Origin: Chitinophagales bacterium
GTDB lineage: Bacteria; Bacteroidota; Bacteroidia; Chitinophagales; Chitinophagaceae
NCBI GenBank assembly: GCA_017303855.1
Contig: JAFLBL010000001.1
Location: forward strand, 439,978 to 503,977
Length of the DNA stretch: 64,000 nucleotides
Direction of reading: 5' to 3'
The position numbers and the translations under genes are program-made. Positions 8,656-15,948 of the stretch are shown in pieces. Under the pieces are notes generated by a model. That model searched no databases, was not told where the DNA came from, and worked only from the letters and a program-made list of their open reading frames with translations. How positions within the stretch are numbered: the stretch's first letter is position 1; the number at the start of each line of letters is the position of its first letter.

Positions 8656-8675
8656 AATCCAGTCCCGGGCACAAA
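8656..8675 (+). pseudogene. Second copy of the tRNA-Leu 3' end (tRNA fragment)
   Basis: Twenty bases, AATCCAGTCCCGGGCACAAA, are identical to 8494-8513, which cover the T-arm end, 3' acceptor strand and discriminator of tRNA-Leu. Upstream of the repeat the T-arm is decayed (GATAGTAATCC instead of GGTTCGAATCC), so no functional tRNA is formed. It is either a degenerate tandem tRNA duplicate or an attachment-site-like scar. Confidence 0.7.
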
Positions 8676-8704
8676 AAGGCTTTGATTATTTCAAGGCCTT
8701 TTTT
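8673..8704. terminator. Bidirectional terminator between tRNA-Leu and luxE-like gene
   Basis: AAAAAGGCTTTGA pairs with TCAAGGCCTTTTT with one mismatch and a short TTATT loop, with T-runs in both directions. It serves the leftward LuxE-like gene and backs up the tRNA terminator. Confidence 0.75.
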
Positions 8705-8766
8705 ATTTAAATATGCATCATCCTGTTTGTAATTCATCACTGCCAGCCACTACCGGCTAACGACAA

Positions 8767-9750
8767 TTAACTAACGACCAACAAACTGCATCCCCGCATA
8801 TCACTTCCATCAGTTCTGCCCAAAATTTCAAATGACCCGTCGGAATAAACTTTTCCCGCATCATCAGTCGCTATAAAAGAACAGGAATGCAGATTAGCCA
8901 GGTCAATAATATTGACGATACCGGCTCCGCTTGTTTTTATATCGAGCGGGTCTTCTTCATCGCGCAGTAGTACACGCATCCAGGGCGGACAGTTATAAAG
9001 CCCCCCGCCTTTCGAATATGCCTGTGATAAAAGTTCGGTCATCCCGTATTCGGAATGAATGGCCGTTTGAGAAAAAGCCATTTGTAGTATTTCATGAACT
9101 TCCTGACGGATCATTTCCCGGCGCCGTCCTTTCATTCCTCCTGTTTCCATAATAATGGTATGTGACAAGGGCATGGGGTATTTCTCTGCAAAATCCAGCA
9201 GGGCAAATGTGACGCCGATCAGCAATACCGGCTGGCCTTTCTGATCAAGCTGCCGCAGTAAACCGGCCAGCTTTTCATATTCATCCAGGTAAAAGCCACT
9301 GTCCGGATGTCCGCTTTGCCGGATCAACTGGTCCACCATATAGACAAGGGAGGAATGGCCTCTTTCCAGATAGGAAGGCAGCAGCCCGATAATACAATAG
9401 CCTGAAGCCGGACCATACGTCCTTTCAAAGCCCCGGGTAAAACTCTCCTCATACAGCGCAGTCTCTTTTACCAGATGCCTGCTGCTGACCATACCGGTTG
9501 TGCCACTACTTTCAAATATGGCCTGGGGTGAAAAGACTCCGGATTGCACTGCATGGGTCTTGAAAAAACGAACCGGGAGGAATGGGATATCAGTGATCGT
9601 ACATACTTTCTGCGGCTGTATACCCAAAGCGTGAACAAATTCACGGTATACGGCATTATTATTGAGCTGAAAATGGAAAATGCCCAATGCCCCTTGTTCA
9701 AAAGAGCCCGGAGCGGTACTGAAAATTTTATGATTCCCTTGATGCGGCAT
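8767..9750 (-). CDS. LuxE/PaaK-like acyl-activating enzyme
   Basis: A 327-residue adenylate-forming protein of the LuxE family (acyl-protein synthetase). Visible: the N-terminal TDIPFLPVRFFKTH, the P-loop-like SSGTTG at 81-86, METGGMKGRRREM, and HSEYGMTELLSQAYS, where the ANL superfamily has its A5 Y-G-x-T-E motif. It is shorter than full ANL enzymes and lacks their large C-terminal domain, as is usual for LuxE-like proteins. Bacteroidota lack luminescence genes, so LuxE activity in the strict sense is unlikely; carboxylate activation for an unknown acceptor is the plausible role. No partner gene lies beside it. Confidence 0.8.
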   Translation of the reverse strand: MPHQGNHKIFSTAPGSFEQGALGIFHFQLNNNAVYREFVHALGIQPQKVCTITDIPFLPVRFFKTHAVQSGVFSPQAIFESSGTTGMVSSRHLVKETALYEESFTRGFERTYGPASGYCIIGLLPSYLERGHSSLVYMVDQLIRQSGHPDSGFYLDEYEKLAGLLRQLDQKGQPVLLIGVTFALLDFAEKYPMPLSHTIIMETGGMKGRRREMIRQEVHEILQMAFSQTAIHSEYGMTELLSQAYSKGGGLYNCPPWMRVLLRDEEDPLDIKTSGAGIVNIIDLANLHSCSFIATDDAGKVYSDGSFEILGRTDGSDMRGCSLLVVS

Positions 9751-9775
9751 TCCTTCTTTATCTGGCTAAAAATGG

Positions 9776-9783
9776 TAAATTTG
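9776..9783 (+). promoter_or_regulatory. Putative -7 element for the lipoprotein gene
   Basis: TAAATTTG matches TAnnTTTG, 21 bases before the ATG at 9804. No clear -33 TTTG is seen at proper spacing. Confidence 0.45.
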
Positions 9784-9803
9784 ATTTATTCTAAATCTTG
9801 CGC

Positions 9804-10259
9804 ATGAAAAACAGTCTTCTGCTGATCCTGGTTCTGACCGTAATTGCAATAGCCTGCAACAAAGATAAGTTTACCACCGAACCAAAAGTGGAGGTTAGGT
9901 CCATTTCTCCGGGAACTGTGTCCAGTGGTGATATCATCACCCTCGCTTCCAAATATACAGACGATGAAGGCGACCTTGATTCCATCTATGTCGTATACAA
10001 ATGGTACAACGGTACCGCCGTGGTGAAAAACGATACGTTCCGCTATCCGTTTGCCATGTTGCAACTTCCTTCCGATCTGCGTCAGGCGGAACTGAATGTA
10101 ACATTTGAATACAATACCAATAACAACGCGGACCTGTTACCACTTCCCGGAGTTTCACTGCGTGATACAACAGCTGCTTTTGGCCTGGTATTATTAGATA
10201 AAGCAAAACATCGCAGCAATTACAGCGAATCCGCAAAAATCAGGTTGAAAAAACCCTGA
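9804..10259 (+). CDS. Putative lipoprotein of unknown function
   Basis: A 151-residue protein with a lipoprotein-type signal: MKNSLLLILVLTVIAIAC, then NKDK, where the cysteine at about 18 would be lipidated. The rest looks like a small beta-rich extracytoplasmic domain (SPGTVSSGDIITLASKYTDD, YVVYKWYNG) with an acidic DDEGDLDS stretch, reminiscent of Ig-like lipoproteins of this phylum. I do not recognise a named family. ATG 9804 is chosen over the upstream TTG at 9798 because the signal begins at this Met. The next gene begins 8 bases after its stop, so cotranscription is likely. Confidence 0.75.
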   Translation: MKNSLLLILVLTVIAIACNKDKFTTEPKVEVRSISPGTVSSGDIITLASKYTDDEGDLDSIYVVYKWYNGTAVVKNDTFRYPFAMLQLPSDLRQAELNVTFEYNTNNNADLLPLPGVSLRDTTAAFGLVLLDKAKHRSNYSESAKIRLKKP

Positions 10260-10267
10260 CCCAACCA

Positions 10268-11116
10268 TTGAAAGTCCTGAAAGCCTGCTGGCAGTTTTTC
10301 ATATACAGCAACCTGTTTATTGCTGGCATTGCCAGTCTGATGACCTCCCAGGTATACCTGCTGGTTGTACAGACCAATGTGCCGTTCGCCTATCCTGCTT
10401 TTGTCTTTTTTTCGACACTGGCCAGTTATAGTTTTCACTGGTACTTTACCGGGCATTCCGTTTTAAATACGCCACGGGAACAGTGGTTAAAAAAATTCAG
10501 GTATATCCATGTGCTGTTTTTCTTCACCGGACTGGCCGGGATGAGCGGATTTTTTTTCCGGTTTTTTACAGCCTACTGGAGCTGGATTGCCGGTGCTGCT
10601 GTTGCAACCTTCCTGTATACCGCCCCGAAAATACCCAACCCCTTTCTCCGTCGTTTACGAAAGGTGGCTTTGGGAAAAACTATTTTCCTCGCCGCCGTCT
10701 GGACCTATGTCACGACGGTTTTACCGCTCGTAATTTCAGCTACCCCCTGGACTTATGCCTGTACACTTTACTGTATCAGCCGTTACTTCCTGATCTACTC
10801 CATCTGTATTTTATTTGATTACCGTGACCGCTCTGATGATAAAGCGGCCGGCGTCCGCAGCCTTATAACGTATCTTGAATTGCCCGCCATCCGGCGATTA
10901 TTTATATTTTCCCTGTTGGTCTTCACCGGGGCCGTAGCCGGCCTTATACTCAACGGAATTACGTCTGCCGACGGCCTGATACTCTTACTGCCAGGCGTAT
11001 TGGTTGCCGCTCTCTGGAACCGGGCAACGACTGATTTCAGTGATATGCTGTACTATTTTTTGCTGGATGGTCTGATGGCCATTTCCGCCTTACTGACTTT
11101 ATTCACCCGTATTTAA
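10268..11116 (+). CDS. UbiA-like polytopic membrane protein
   Basis: A 282-residue integral membrane protein with seven to nine predicted hydrophobic helices. FDYRDRSDDKAAG (about 183-195) looks like the second Asp-rich motif of UbiA prenyltransferases. The first motif (N-x-x-x-D type) is not recognisable in the corresponding early loop (STLASYSFHWYF), so catalysis is doubtful. The start is TTG 10268, with no nearby ATG giving a full first helix. It sits between a lipoprotein and an M42 peptidase in a same-strand run. The fold assignment is moderately supported; substrate and activity are unknown. Confidence 0.6.
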   Translation: MKVLKACWQFFIYSNLFIAGIASLMTSQVYLLVVQTNVPFAYPAFVFFSTLASYSFHWYFTGHSVLNTPREQWLKKFRYIHVLFFFTGLAGMSGFFFRFFTAYWSWIAGAAVATFLYTAPKIPNPFLRRLRKVALGKTIFLAAVWTYVTTVLPLVISATPWTYACTLYCISRYFLIYSICILFDYRDRSDDKAAGVRSLITYLELPAIRRLFIFSLLVFTGAVAGLILNGITSADGLILLLPGVLVAALWNRATTDFSDMLYYFLLDGLMAISALLTLFTRI

Positions 11117-11146
11117 TTATTTTTGACGCAGATTAATACTCTTCCC

Positions 11147-12253
11147 ATGGCAAAATCTTCCAAAGCGAAAAAATCAATTATACCAGCTACATCCTTCCAG
11201 TTTTTCCGTAATTATATTAATAATGCATCCCCGGTGGGTTTTGAAACCTGGGGACAGAAATTATGGATAGAATACCTCAAACCCTATGTGGACACGCATT
11301 ATGTGGATCCGTATGGAACTGCAGTCGGGGTAATCAATCCGGAACATCCGTTTAAAGTGGTGATCGAAGCGCACGCGGATGAGATCAGCTGGTTTGTAAA
11401 CTATGTAACGGCCGACGGCCTGATCTACCTGAAAAGAAATGGCGGAGTGGATCATCAGACCGCCCCGGCATCACGTGTACTGATCCATGGAAAAAAAGGC
11501 CCGGTAAAAGCTGTATTCGGTTGGCCGGCCATACATACCCGGCTGAACCCGGATCAGAAAGAAAACAACCCGCGAACCGATAATCTCTGGCTGGATTGCG
11601 GTGCCCGGAATAAAAAAGAAGTGGAGGCGCTGGGTATTCATATCGGGGCCGTGGTAACCTACCAGGATGGCTTTGACGAACTGGCGAATGGCAATTATGT
11701 GGGCCGGGCTTTTGATAACCGTGTGGGCGGATTCATGATTGCCGAAGTGGCGCGCCTGCTGAAAGAAAATAAAAAGAAACTTCCATTCGGCTTATATGTG
11801 GTGAATGCAGTACAGGAGGAAATCGGTCTCCGTGGTGCGGAAATGATCGCCCGCCGGATCAAACCCAATATAGCCATCGTAACCGATGTAACACACGATA
11901 CCACCACCCCGATGATCAATAAAAATATTGAAGGTGATGTGAGTACAGGCAGGGGCCCCTCACTCAGCTATGCGCCGGCCGTACATAACAAATTACTGGC
12001 CCATGTGGAGAAGATAGCCACTGATAAAAAGATTCCCGTACAATGGCGGGCCCTCAGCCGCAGTACCGGTACGGATACCGACTCCTTTGCCTATTCCAAT
12101 GATGGCTGCCCCTCTGTGCTGATTTCCATTCCGCTGCGTTATATGCATACTACCGTGGAGATGCTGCACCATGATGATATTGAAAATACGATTAAACTGA
12201 TGTACGAAACCTTACTGAGCTTAAGCCCGAAAACCAATCTCAGCTATCTCTGA
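11147..12253 (+). CDS. M42 family zinc aminopeptidase
   Basis: A 368-residue peptidase of the M42 (glutamyl aminopeptidase / deblocking aminopeptidase) family, cytoplasmic, normally a large oligomer. Metal and catalytic regions visible: VVIEAHADEISWFV, GRAFDNRVGGF, VQEEIGLRGAEM (Glu-Glu pair), TDVTHDTTTP, STGTDTDSF and the final HTTVEMLHHDD. ATG 11147 is chosen; the frame extends to a TTG at 11123, but the extra eight residues are not conserved-looking. The stop codon overlaps the ATG of a 51-residue membrane peptide (ATGA), linking it to the next three genes at least transcriptionally. Confidence 0.92.
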   Translation: MAKSSKAKKSIIPATSFQFFRNYINNASPVGFETWGQKLWIEYLKPYVDTHYVDPYGTAVGVINPEHPFKVVIEAHADEISWFVNYVTADGLIYLKRNGGVDHQTAPASRVLIHGKKGPVKAVFGWPAIHTRLNPDQKENNPRTDNLWLDCGARNKKEVEALGIHIGAVVTYQDGFDELANGNYVGRAFDNRVGGFMIAEVARLLKENKKKLPFGLYVVNAVQEEIGLRGAEMIARRIKPNIAIVTDVTHDTTTPMINKNIEGDVSTGRGPSLSYAPAVHNKLLAHVEKIATDKKIPVQWRALSRSTGTDTDSFAYSNDGCPSVLISIPLRYMHTTVEMLHHDDIENTIKLMYETLLSLSPKTNLSYL

Positions 12254-12408
12254 TGCCGGCACTGATCTATATTGACCCCGGCAGTGGCAGTTACCTGGTA
12301 CAGGTGATTATCGGCGCACTGGTAGGTTTGGTGATGTTTTTTAAAAATATAAAAATGTATCTCCTTTCCCTGTTCCGGCGCACACCGAAAAAACAAAAGG
12401 ATGAATGA
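12253..12408 (+). CDS. Small membrane peptide with YIDPGSGS motif
   Basis: A 51-codon gene overlapping the M42 stop (ATGA at 12253) and the start of the next gene by 8 bases (ATGAATGA at 12401). The product has an N-terminal MPALIYIDPGSGSYLVQV, one hydrophobic segment IIGALVGLVMFF (about 19-30), a short amphipathic stretch, and a basic tail (RRTPKKQKDE). From memory, short proteins with an N-terminal Y-x-D-P-G-[ST]-G-S and one membrane span occur next to similar methyltransferase and sulfatase-like genes in other phyla, but I cannot verify this. Function unknown. Tight overlaps at both ends argue that it is real and translated with its neighbours. Confidence 0.75.
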   Translation: MPALIYIDPGSGSYLVQVIIGALVGLVMFFKNIKMYLLSLFRRTPKKQKDE

Positions 12409-13777
12409 ATTACCCCGCGCAATACCTGCTTCTTACCGGGATCCGGCCGGCTTCATCTTCCAACAGGAAGGGCTGGTATTCCGTCAGGTAAATGCAGCCG
12501 GGCAGGCCGGGTATGAAGCACTGATGCAAAGCGGTCTTTATGCATTTCTTACCGGAAAAAAATGGCTGATACCACATACTGAACGAAATGATCTGCCGGG
12601 CAATACCGGTGCCTATAAAGTACTTCAGCCCGAACAACTGGCATTTACCGGTTATGCATACGAATGGTCTTTTTCCATGTTGCAGGATGCGGCCCTGCTC
12701 ACCCTGCGCATCGCACGTGCCGCACTGGATCATGGTCTGATACTTAAAGACGCCACCCCGTTTAATGTCCAGTTTCATAAAGGAGCCTTGACATTTATTG
12801 ACACCTTGTCATTCGCTCCATATACAGCCGGGCAACCCTGGATTGCTTACCGGCAGTTTTGTGAAAGTTTCCTGTCTCCCCTGCTGCTGATGCATTACCA
12901 AAAACAACATTTACCTGCACTTCCACTGGCCTGGCCGGAAGGGATACCGCTGCAACTGGCCAGTCAATTACTGCCTTTTAAAAGCCGGTTGTCCATGCTC
13001 ACGTACCTGCATATTCACCTTCACGCAAAAATGGCGGCGAAGAAAAAAGGAAGCAGCAACAGAACCGCCGTATTACCCAAAAACAAACTGACCGGTTTGC
13101 TCAGCAGCCTGGAATTACTGGTACAATCACTCCGCTGTACAAACAGGGATACCACCTGGGGGGATTATTACCAGGAAGCGGCCACCCGTGCGGATTACCT
13201 GGATCAGAAAAATAACATTATCAGTCAGTGGACAAAAGAACTGACCGGCATAAAGACGGCTGTTGATTTTGGCGCCAACGAGGGTAATTTTTCTCTCCCG
13301 CTTGCCGAACGGAGTATACATACAATCGCCGCCGATGCTGACCCTGTAGCCATTAATACATTGTACGAAAAAATAAGAGGTACGGGGTTTGATCATATTC
13401 ATCCGCTTATTATCGATTTTACTTATCCCTCCCCCGCCATAGGTACAGGTAATACGGAAAGAGCTTCTTTTCTGCAACGGCTCGGGCAACGTGACCTTGG
13501 TTATTGTCTTGCTTTTATCCATCATCTCTGTATCGGGAAAAATATTCCCCTGCAAAAACTGGCGGCTTTACTGGCCGCATCCTGTCAGCTATTGCTGATT
13601 GAATTTGTGCCCAAGACAGATGAAAAAGTGCAGATACTGCTCCAACAGAAAGAGGATATCTACCCGGATTATCATGCCGCCGGTTTTGAAGAGGCCTTTA
13701 GCACCTGTTTCCGCCTGGAGAAGACGGCCGCTATTCCCGGTTCTACCCGTACGCTATACCTTATGCGCAGAAAATGA
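12401..13777 (+). CDS. Kinase-like domain fused to class I SAM methyltransferase (NoeA-related type)
   Basis: A 458-residue protein in two parts. Residues 11-60 (YRDPAGFIFQQEGLVFRQVN) and 105-150 look like an aminoglycoside-phosphotransferase/kinase-like fold: GLILKDATPFNVQF (113-125) with an Asp and Asn where kinases have the catalytic loop, then FID (132-134) where the metal-binding Asp would be. Residues 284-400 form a Rossmann methyltransferase: motif I AVDFGANEGNFSLP, acidic loop AADADP, and AFIHHL as motif IV. I recall relatives annotated as nodulation protein NoeA-related. It overlaps the membrane peptide before it (8 bases) and the phosphatase-fold gene after it (ATGA). Substrate unknown; modification of an envelope glycan or lipid is a guess from context. 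Confidence 0.75.
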   Translation: MNELPRAIPASYRDPAGFIFQQEGLVFRQVNAAGQAGYEALMQSGLYAFLTGKKWLIPHTERNDLPGNTGAYKVLQPEQLAFTGYAYEWSFSMLQDAALLTLRIARAALDHGLILKDATPFNVQFHKGALTFIDTLSFAPYTAGQPWIAYRQFCESFLSPLLLMHYQKQHLPALPLAWPEGIPLQLASQLLPFKSRLSMLTYLHIHLHAKMAAKKKGSSNRTAVLPKNKLTGLLSSLELLVQSLRCTNRDTTWGDYYQEAATRADYLDQKNNIISQWTKELTGIKTAVDFGANEGNFSLPLAERSIHTIAADADPVAINTLYEKIRGTGFDHIHPLIIDFTYPSPAIGTGNTERASFLQRLGQRDLGYCLAFIHHLCIGKNIPLQKLAALLAASCQLLLIEFVPKTDEKVQILLQQKEDIYPDYHAAGFEEAFSTCFRLEKTAAIPGSTRTLYLMRRK

Positions 13778-15255
13778 TAAAAAAAGTTCAGCATATCATA
13801 CATACCCGGCCGGTATTCCTTTTGCTGCTGCCCGTTTTTTTTGTGCTGCACGGTGTTACAGAAAATTACGATTATATTCCTGCGGCTGATGCACTGCTGC
13901 TGACCTCCACGTATATAACGGCCGCCATACTGATTGCCCTGGCGGCCTGGATTATTTACAGGCAATGGACCAAAGCCTGCCTGATGGCTACTGCGCTGAT
14001 GGCCTTTCATTTTTTCTTTGGCAGTATGCATGATGCCATCCGCTCCCTTGCACCCAACAGCTTTTTCAGCAAACACCTTTTTGTGCTCCCGTTTTTCTTT
14101 GTCCTGCTGACCGTTTTCTTCCTGTACCTGAAAAAGAGACAAAAGCCATTGCTTACACTCAGTTTTTTCCTGAACAGCGTGCTGCTGATCCTGCTACTGG
14201 TGGATACCGGCTGGTTGTTGAGCAGGCAATGGAGCAAACGGACAACAGTTGCTGAACTGCCCCCGGGTTTTACACCCTGCAGTCAATGCCCGAGACCGGA
14301 TATTTATTTTGTAGTACTGGACGAGTATGCGGGCAACCGGGAATTAACGGATCTCTTTCAGTTCAACAATCAACCCTTCCTCGATTCGTTGGGAAAAAGA
14401 GGATTTTATACGGCAACCCGGAGTCATAGTAATTATAATTATACCCCTTTCTCCGTAGCCTCCATGCTGAATATGGACTACCTGCAGCTGCAAAACCGGA
14501 ACAGGGCCGGTGAAGACCTTACCTATTGTTATGGGAAAATCCGTGATAACCGGTTATTGCAGTTCCTGAGGCATGAGGGCTATCGCTTCTATAATTATTC
14601 CGTTTTTGATTTTGAAGGACAACCCGCCCGGACACGTGAAACATTTTTACCGGCAAAAACCAGGCTGATTACCGCACAGACTTTTCTCAGCCGGTTTGAT
14701 AAGGAAATACGATTCAACCTGATTACCCGGTTTAAATCTGCCGGAAACCTGAAGATACTGACCTATGCCAACAGGCAGAATAATGAGCATATTTATTCCC
14801 TTACCGCCAGCCTTGCGGAGAAAAAAACAAGGGAACCGAAATTCGTATATACCCATCTGATGATGCCACACTATCCATATTTCTATGACAGCAGCGGACT
14901 GGAACGCCCTTTTGAAAAACTGGTGGAAGGCAATCAGACAGATACGAAAGCCTATACAGCCTATCTGCAATACGCCAATAAAAAAATACTGGCACTCGTG
15001 GATATCCTGATGCGTCAATCGGCCAATCCGCCCGTGATATTCCTGGTGGGTGATCATGGCTTCCGGCATTTTACACAACCGGCAGAGTCCCGGTATTATT
15101 TCATGAATCTCAGTTCGGTTTATCTGCCCGGCGGCAACTACGGGGGTTTTAATGACAGCCTGCAGGGAGTAAACCTGCTCCGGGTATTTCTTAATAATTC
15201 ATTCGGACAACAATTACCCCTGCTCCCTGATTCCAGCATTTACCTGAAAGACTGA
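13774..15255 (+). CDS. Membrane-anchored alkaline-phosphatase-superfamily protein (sulfatase / phosphotransferase-like)
   Basis: A 493-residue protein. The first 150 or so residues hold about five hydrophobic helices (FLLLLPVFFVL, AAILIALAAWIIY, FVLPFFFVLLTVFF, LNSVLLILLLV). The remainder is a periplasmic domain of the alkaline phosphatase/sulfatase superfamily: PDIYFVVLDEYAG (first metal-binding Asp), SNYNYTPFSVASMLNMDYL (region of the Thr/Ser nucleophile), FVYTHLMMPHYPYFYD and VIFLVGDHGFRHF (Asp-His metal ligands). The layout resembles LTA synthase and phosphoethanolamine transferases more than soluble sulfatases. Its ATG overlaps the preceding stop by 4 bases. It may transfer or remove a phospho- or sulfo-group on the outer face of the inner membrane (inference). 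Confidence 0.82.
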   Translation: MIKKVQHIIHTRPVFLLLLPVFFVLHGVTENYDYIPAADALLLTSTYITAAILIALAAWIIYRQWTKACLMATALMAFHFFFGSMHDAIRSLAPNSFFSKHLFVLPFFFVLLTVFFLYLKKRQKPLLTLSFFLNSVLLILLLVDTGWLLSRQWSKRTTVAELPPGFTPCSQCPRPDIYFVVLDEYAGNRELTDLFQFNNQPFLDSLGKRGFYTATRSHSNYNYTPFSVASMLNMDYLQLQNRNRAGEDLTYCYGKIRDNRLLQFLRHEGYRFYNYSVFDFEGQPARTRETFLPAKTRLITAQTFLSRFDKEIRFNLITRFKSAGNLKILTYANRQNNEHIYSLTASLAEKKTREPKFVYTHLMMPHYPYFYDSSGLERPFEKLVEGNQTDTKAYTAYLQYANKKILALVDILMRQSANPPVIFLVGDHGFRHFTQPAESRYYFMNLSSVYLPGGNYGGFNDSLQGVNLLRVFLNNSFGQQLPLLPDSSIYLKD

Positions 15256-15289
15256 CGACACTGCCCTTCAATTAATCAACCTCACCCGT

Positions 15290-15297
15290 TATCTTTG
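15290..15297 (+). promoter_or_regulatory. Putative -7 element for the PIG-L gene
   Basis: TATCTTTG matches TAnnTTTG perfectly and sits 14 bases before the ATG, predicting a very short leader and a promoter separate from the upstream module. Confidence 0.5.
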
Positions 15298-15310
15298 TAG
15301 GTATAGGAAT

Positions 15311-15943
15311 ATGATACAGGCATCCCGCATATTAGTACTGGCCCCGCATACCGATGATGGGGAACTTGGTTGTGGCGGCAGCATTGCCCGATTGCGAGCA
15401 GAAGGACGAGAAGTGTTTTATGCGGCGTTCTGCCTTTGTTCAAAATCGCTTCCGGCGCACCTGCCACCGGATACCCTGGCTCATGAATGCCGAAAAGCCA
15501 CAGCGGTTCTGGGCATCCCGGATGAAAACCTGATCCTGTTTAATTACGAAGTCAGAGAACTCCCCGCTTCCCGGCAACAGGTACTGGAAGAACTGCTGCA
15601 ACTGAACAAAAAAATACAACCGGACATGGTACTGCTGCCTGCTGCTTCGGATGTACACCAGGATCACCAGGTTATACACCAGGAAGGATTACGGGCATTC
15701 AAGAATACCACATTTGCAGGGTATGAATTGCCCTGGAATAATTACAGCTTCCGGACTAATTTTTTTATGAAACTCAGTGCTGCTGACCTGGCACGTAAAA
15801 TGGCCGCCCTTAAAGAATACCGGTCACAGGCAACCCGGAATTATATGCAGGATGAGTTTATCCGGTCACTCGCAACAGTCAGGGGTTTACAATGTAACAG
15901 CGACTATGCGGAAGCATTTGAAATTTACAAGCTGATCAGCTGA
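15311..15943 (+). CDS. PIG-L/LmbE family deacetylase
   Basis: A 210-residue zinc-dependent N-acetylglucosamine-type deacetylase. The N-terminal motif is APHTDDGELGCGGS (11-24), close to the usual PHxDD zinc-binding pattern. The second motif SDVHQDHQV (about 114-122) supplies the third ligand. The C-terminal YRSQATRNYMQDEFIRS fits the family. No signal peptide is seen, so it is probably cytoplasmic. It follows the membrane phosphatase-fold gene by 55 bases with its own promoter-like element; deacetylation of a sugar on the same pathway is possible but unproven. Its stop is only 5 bases from the stop of convergent porQ. Confidence 0.88.
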   Translation: MIQASRILVLAPHTDDGELGCGGSIARLRAEGREVFYAAFCLCSKSLPAHLPPDTLAHECRKATAVLGIPDENLILFNYEVRELPASRQQVLEELLQLNKKIQPDMVLLPAASDVHQDHQVIHQEGLRAFKNTTFAGYELPWNNYSFRTNFFMKLSAADLARKMAALKEYRSQATRNYMQDEFIRSLATVRGLQCNSDYAEAFEIYKLIS

Positions 15944-15948
15944 GTCCC

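Noticed and set aside
8592..8671. A second full tRNA gene
   Set aside because: Only the 3' 20 bases match; the T-arm and the anticodon region are not tRNA-like.
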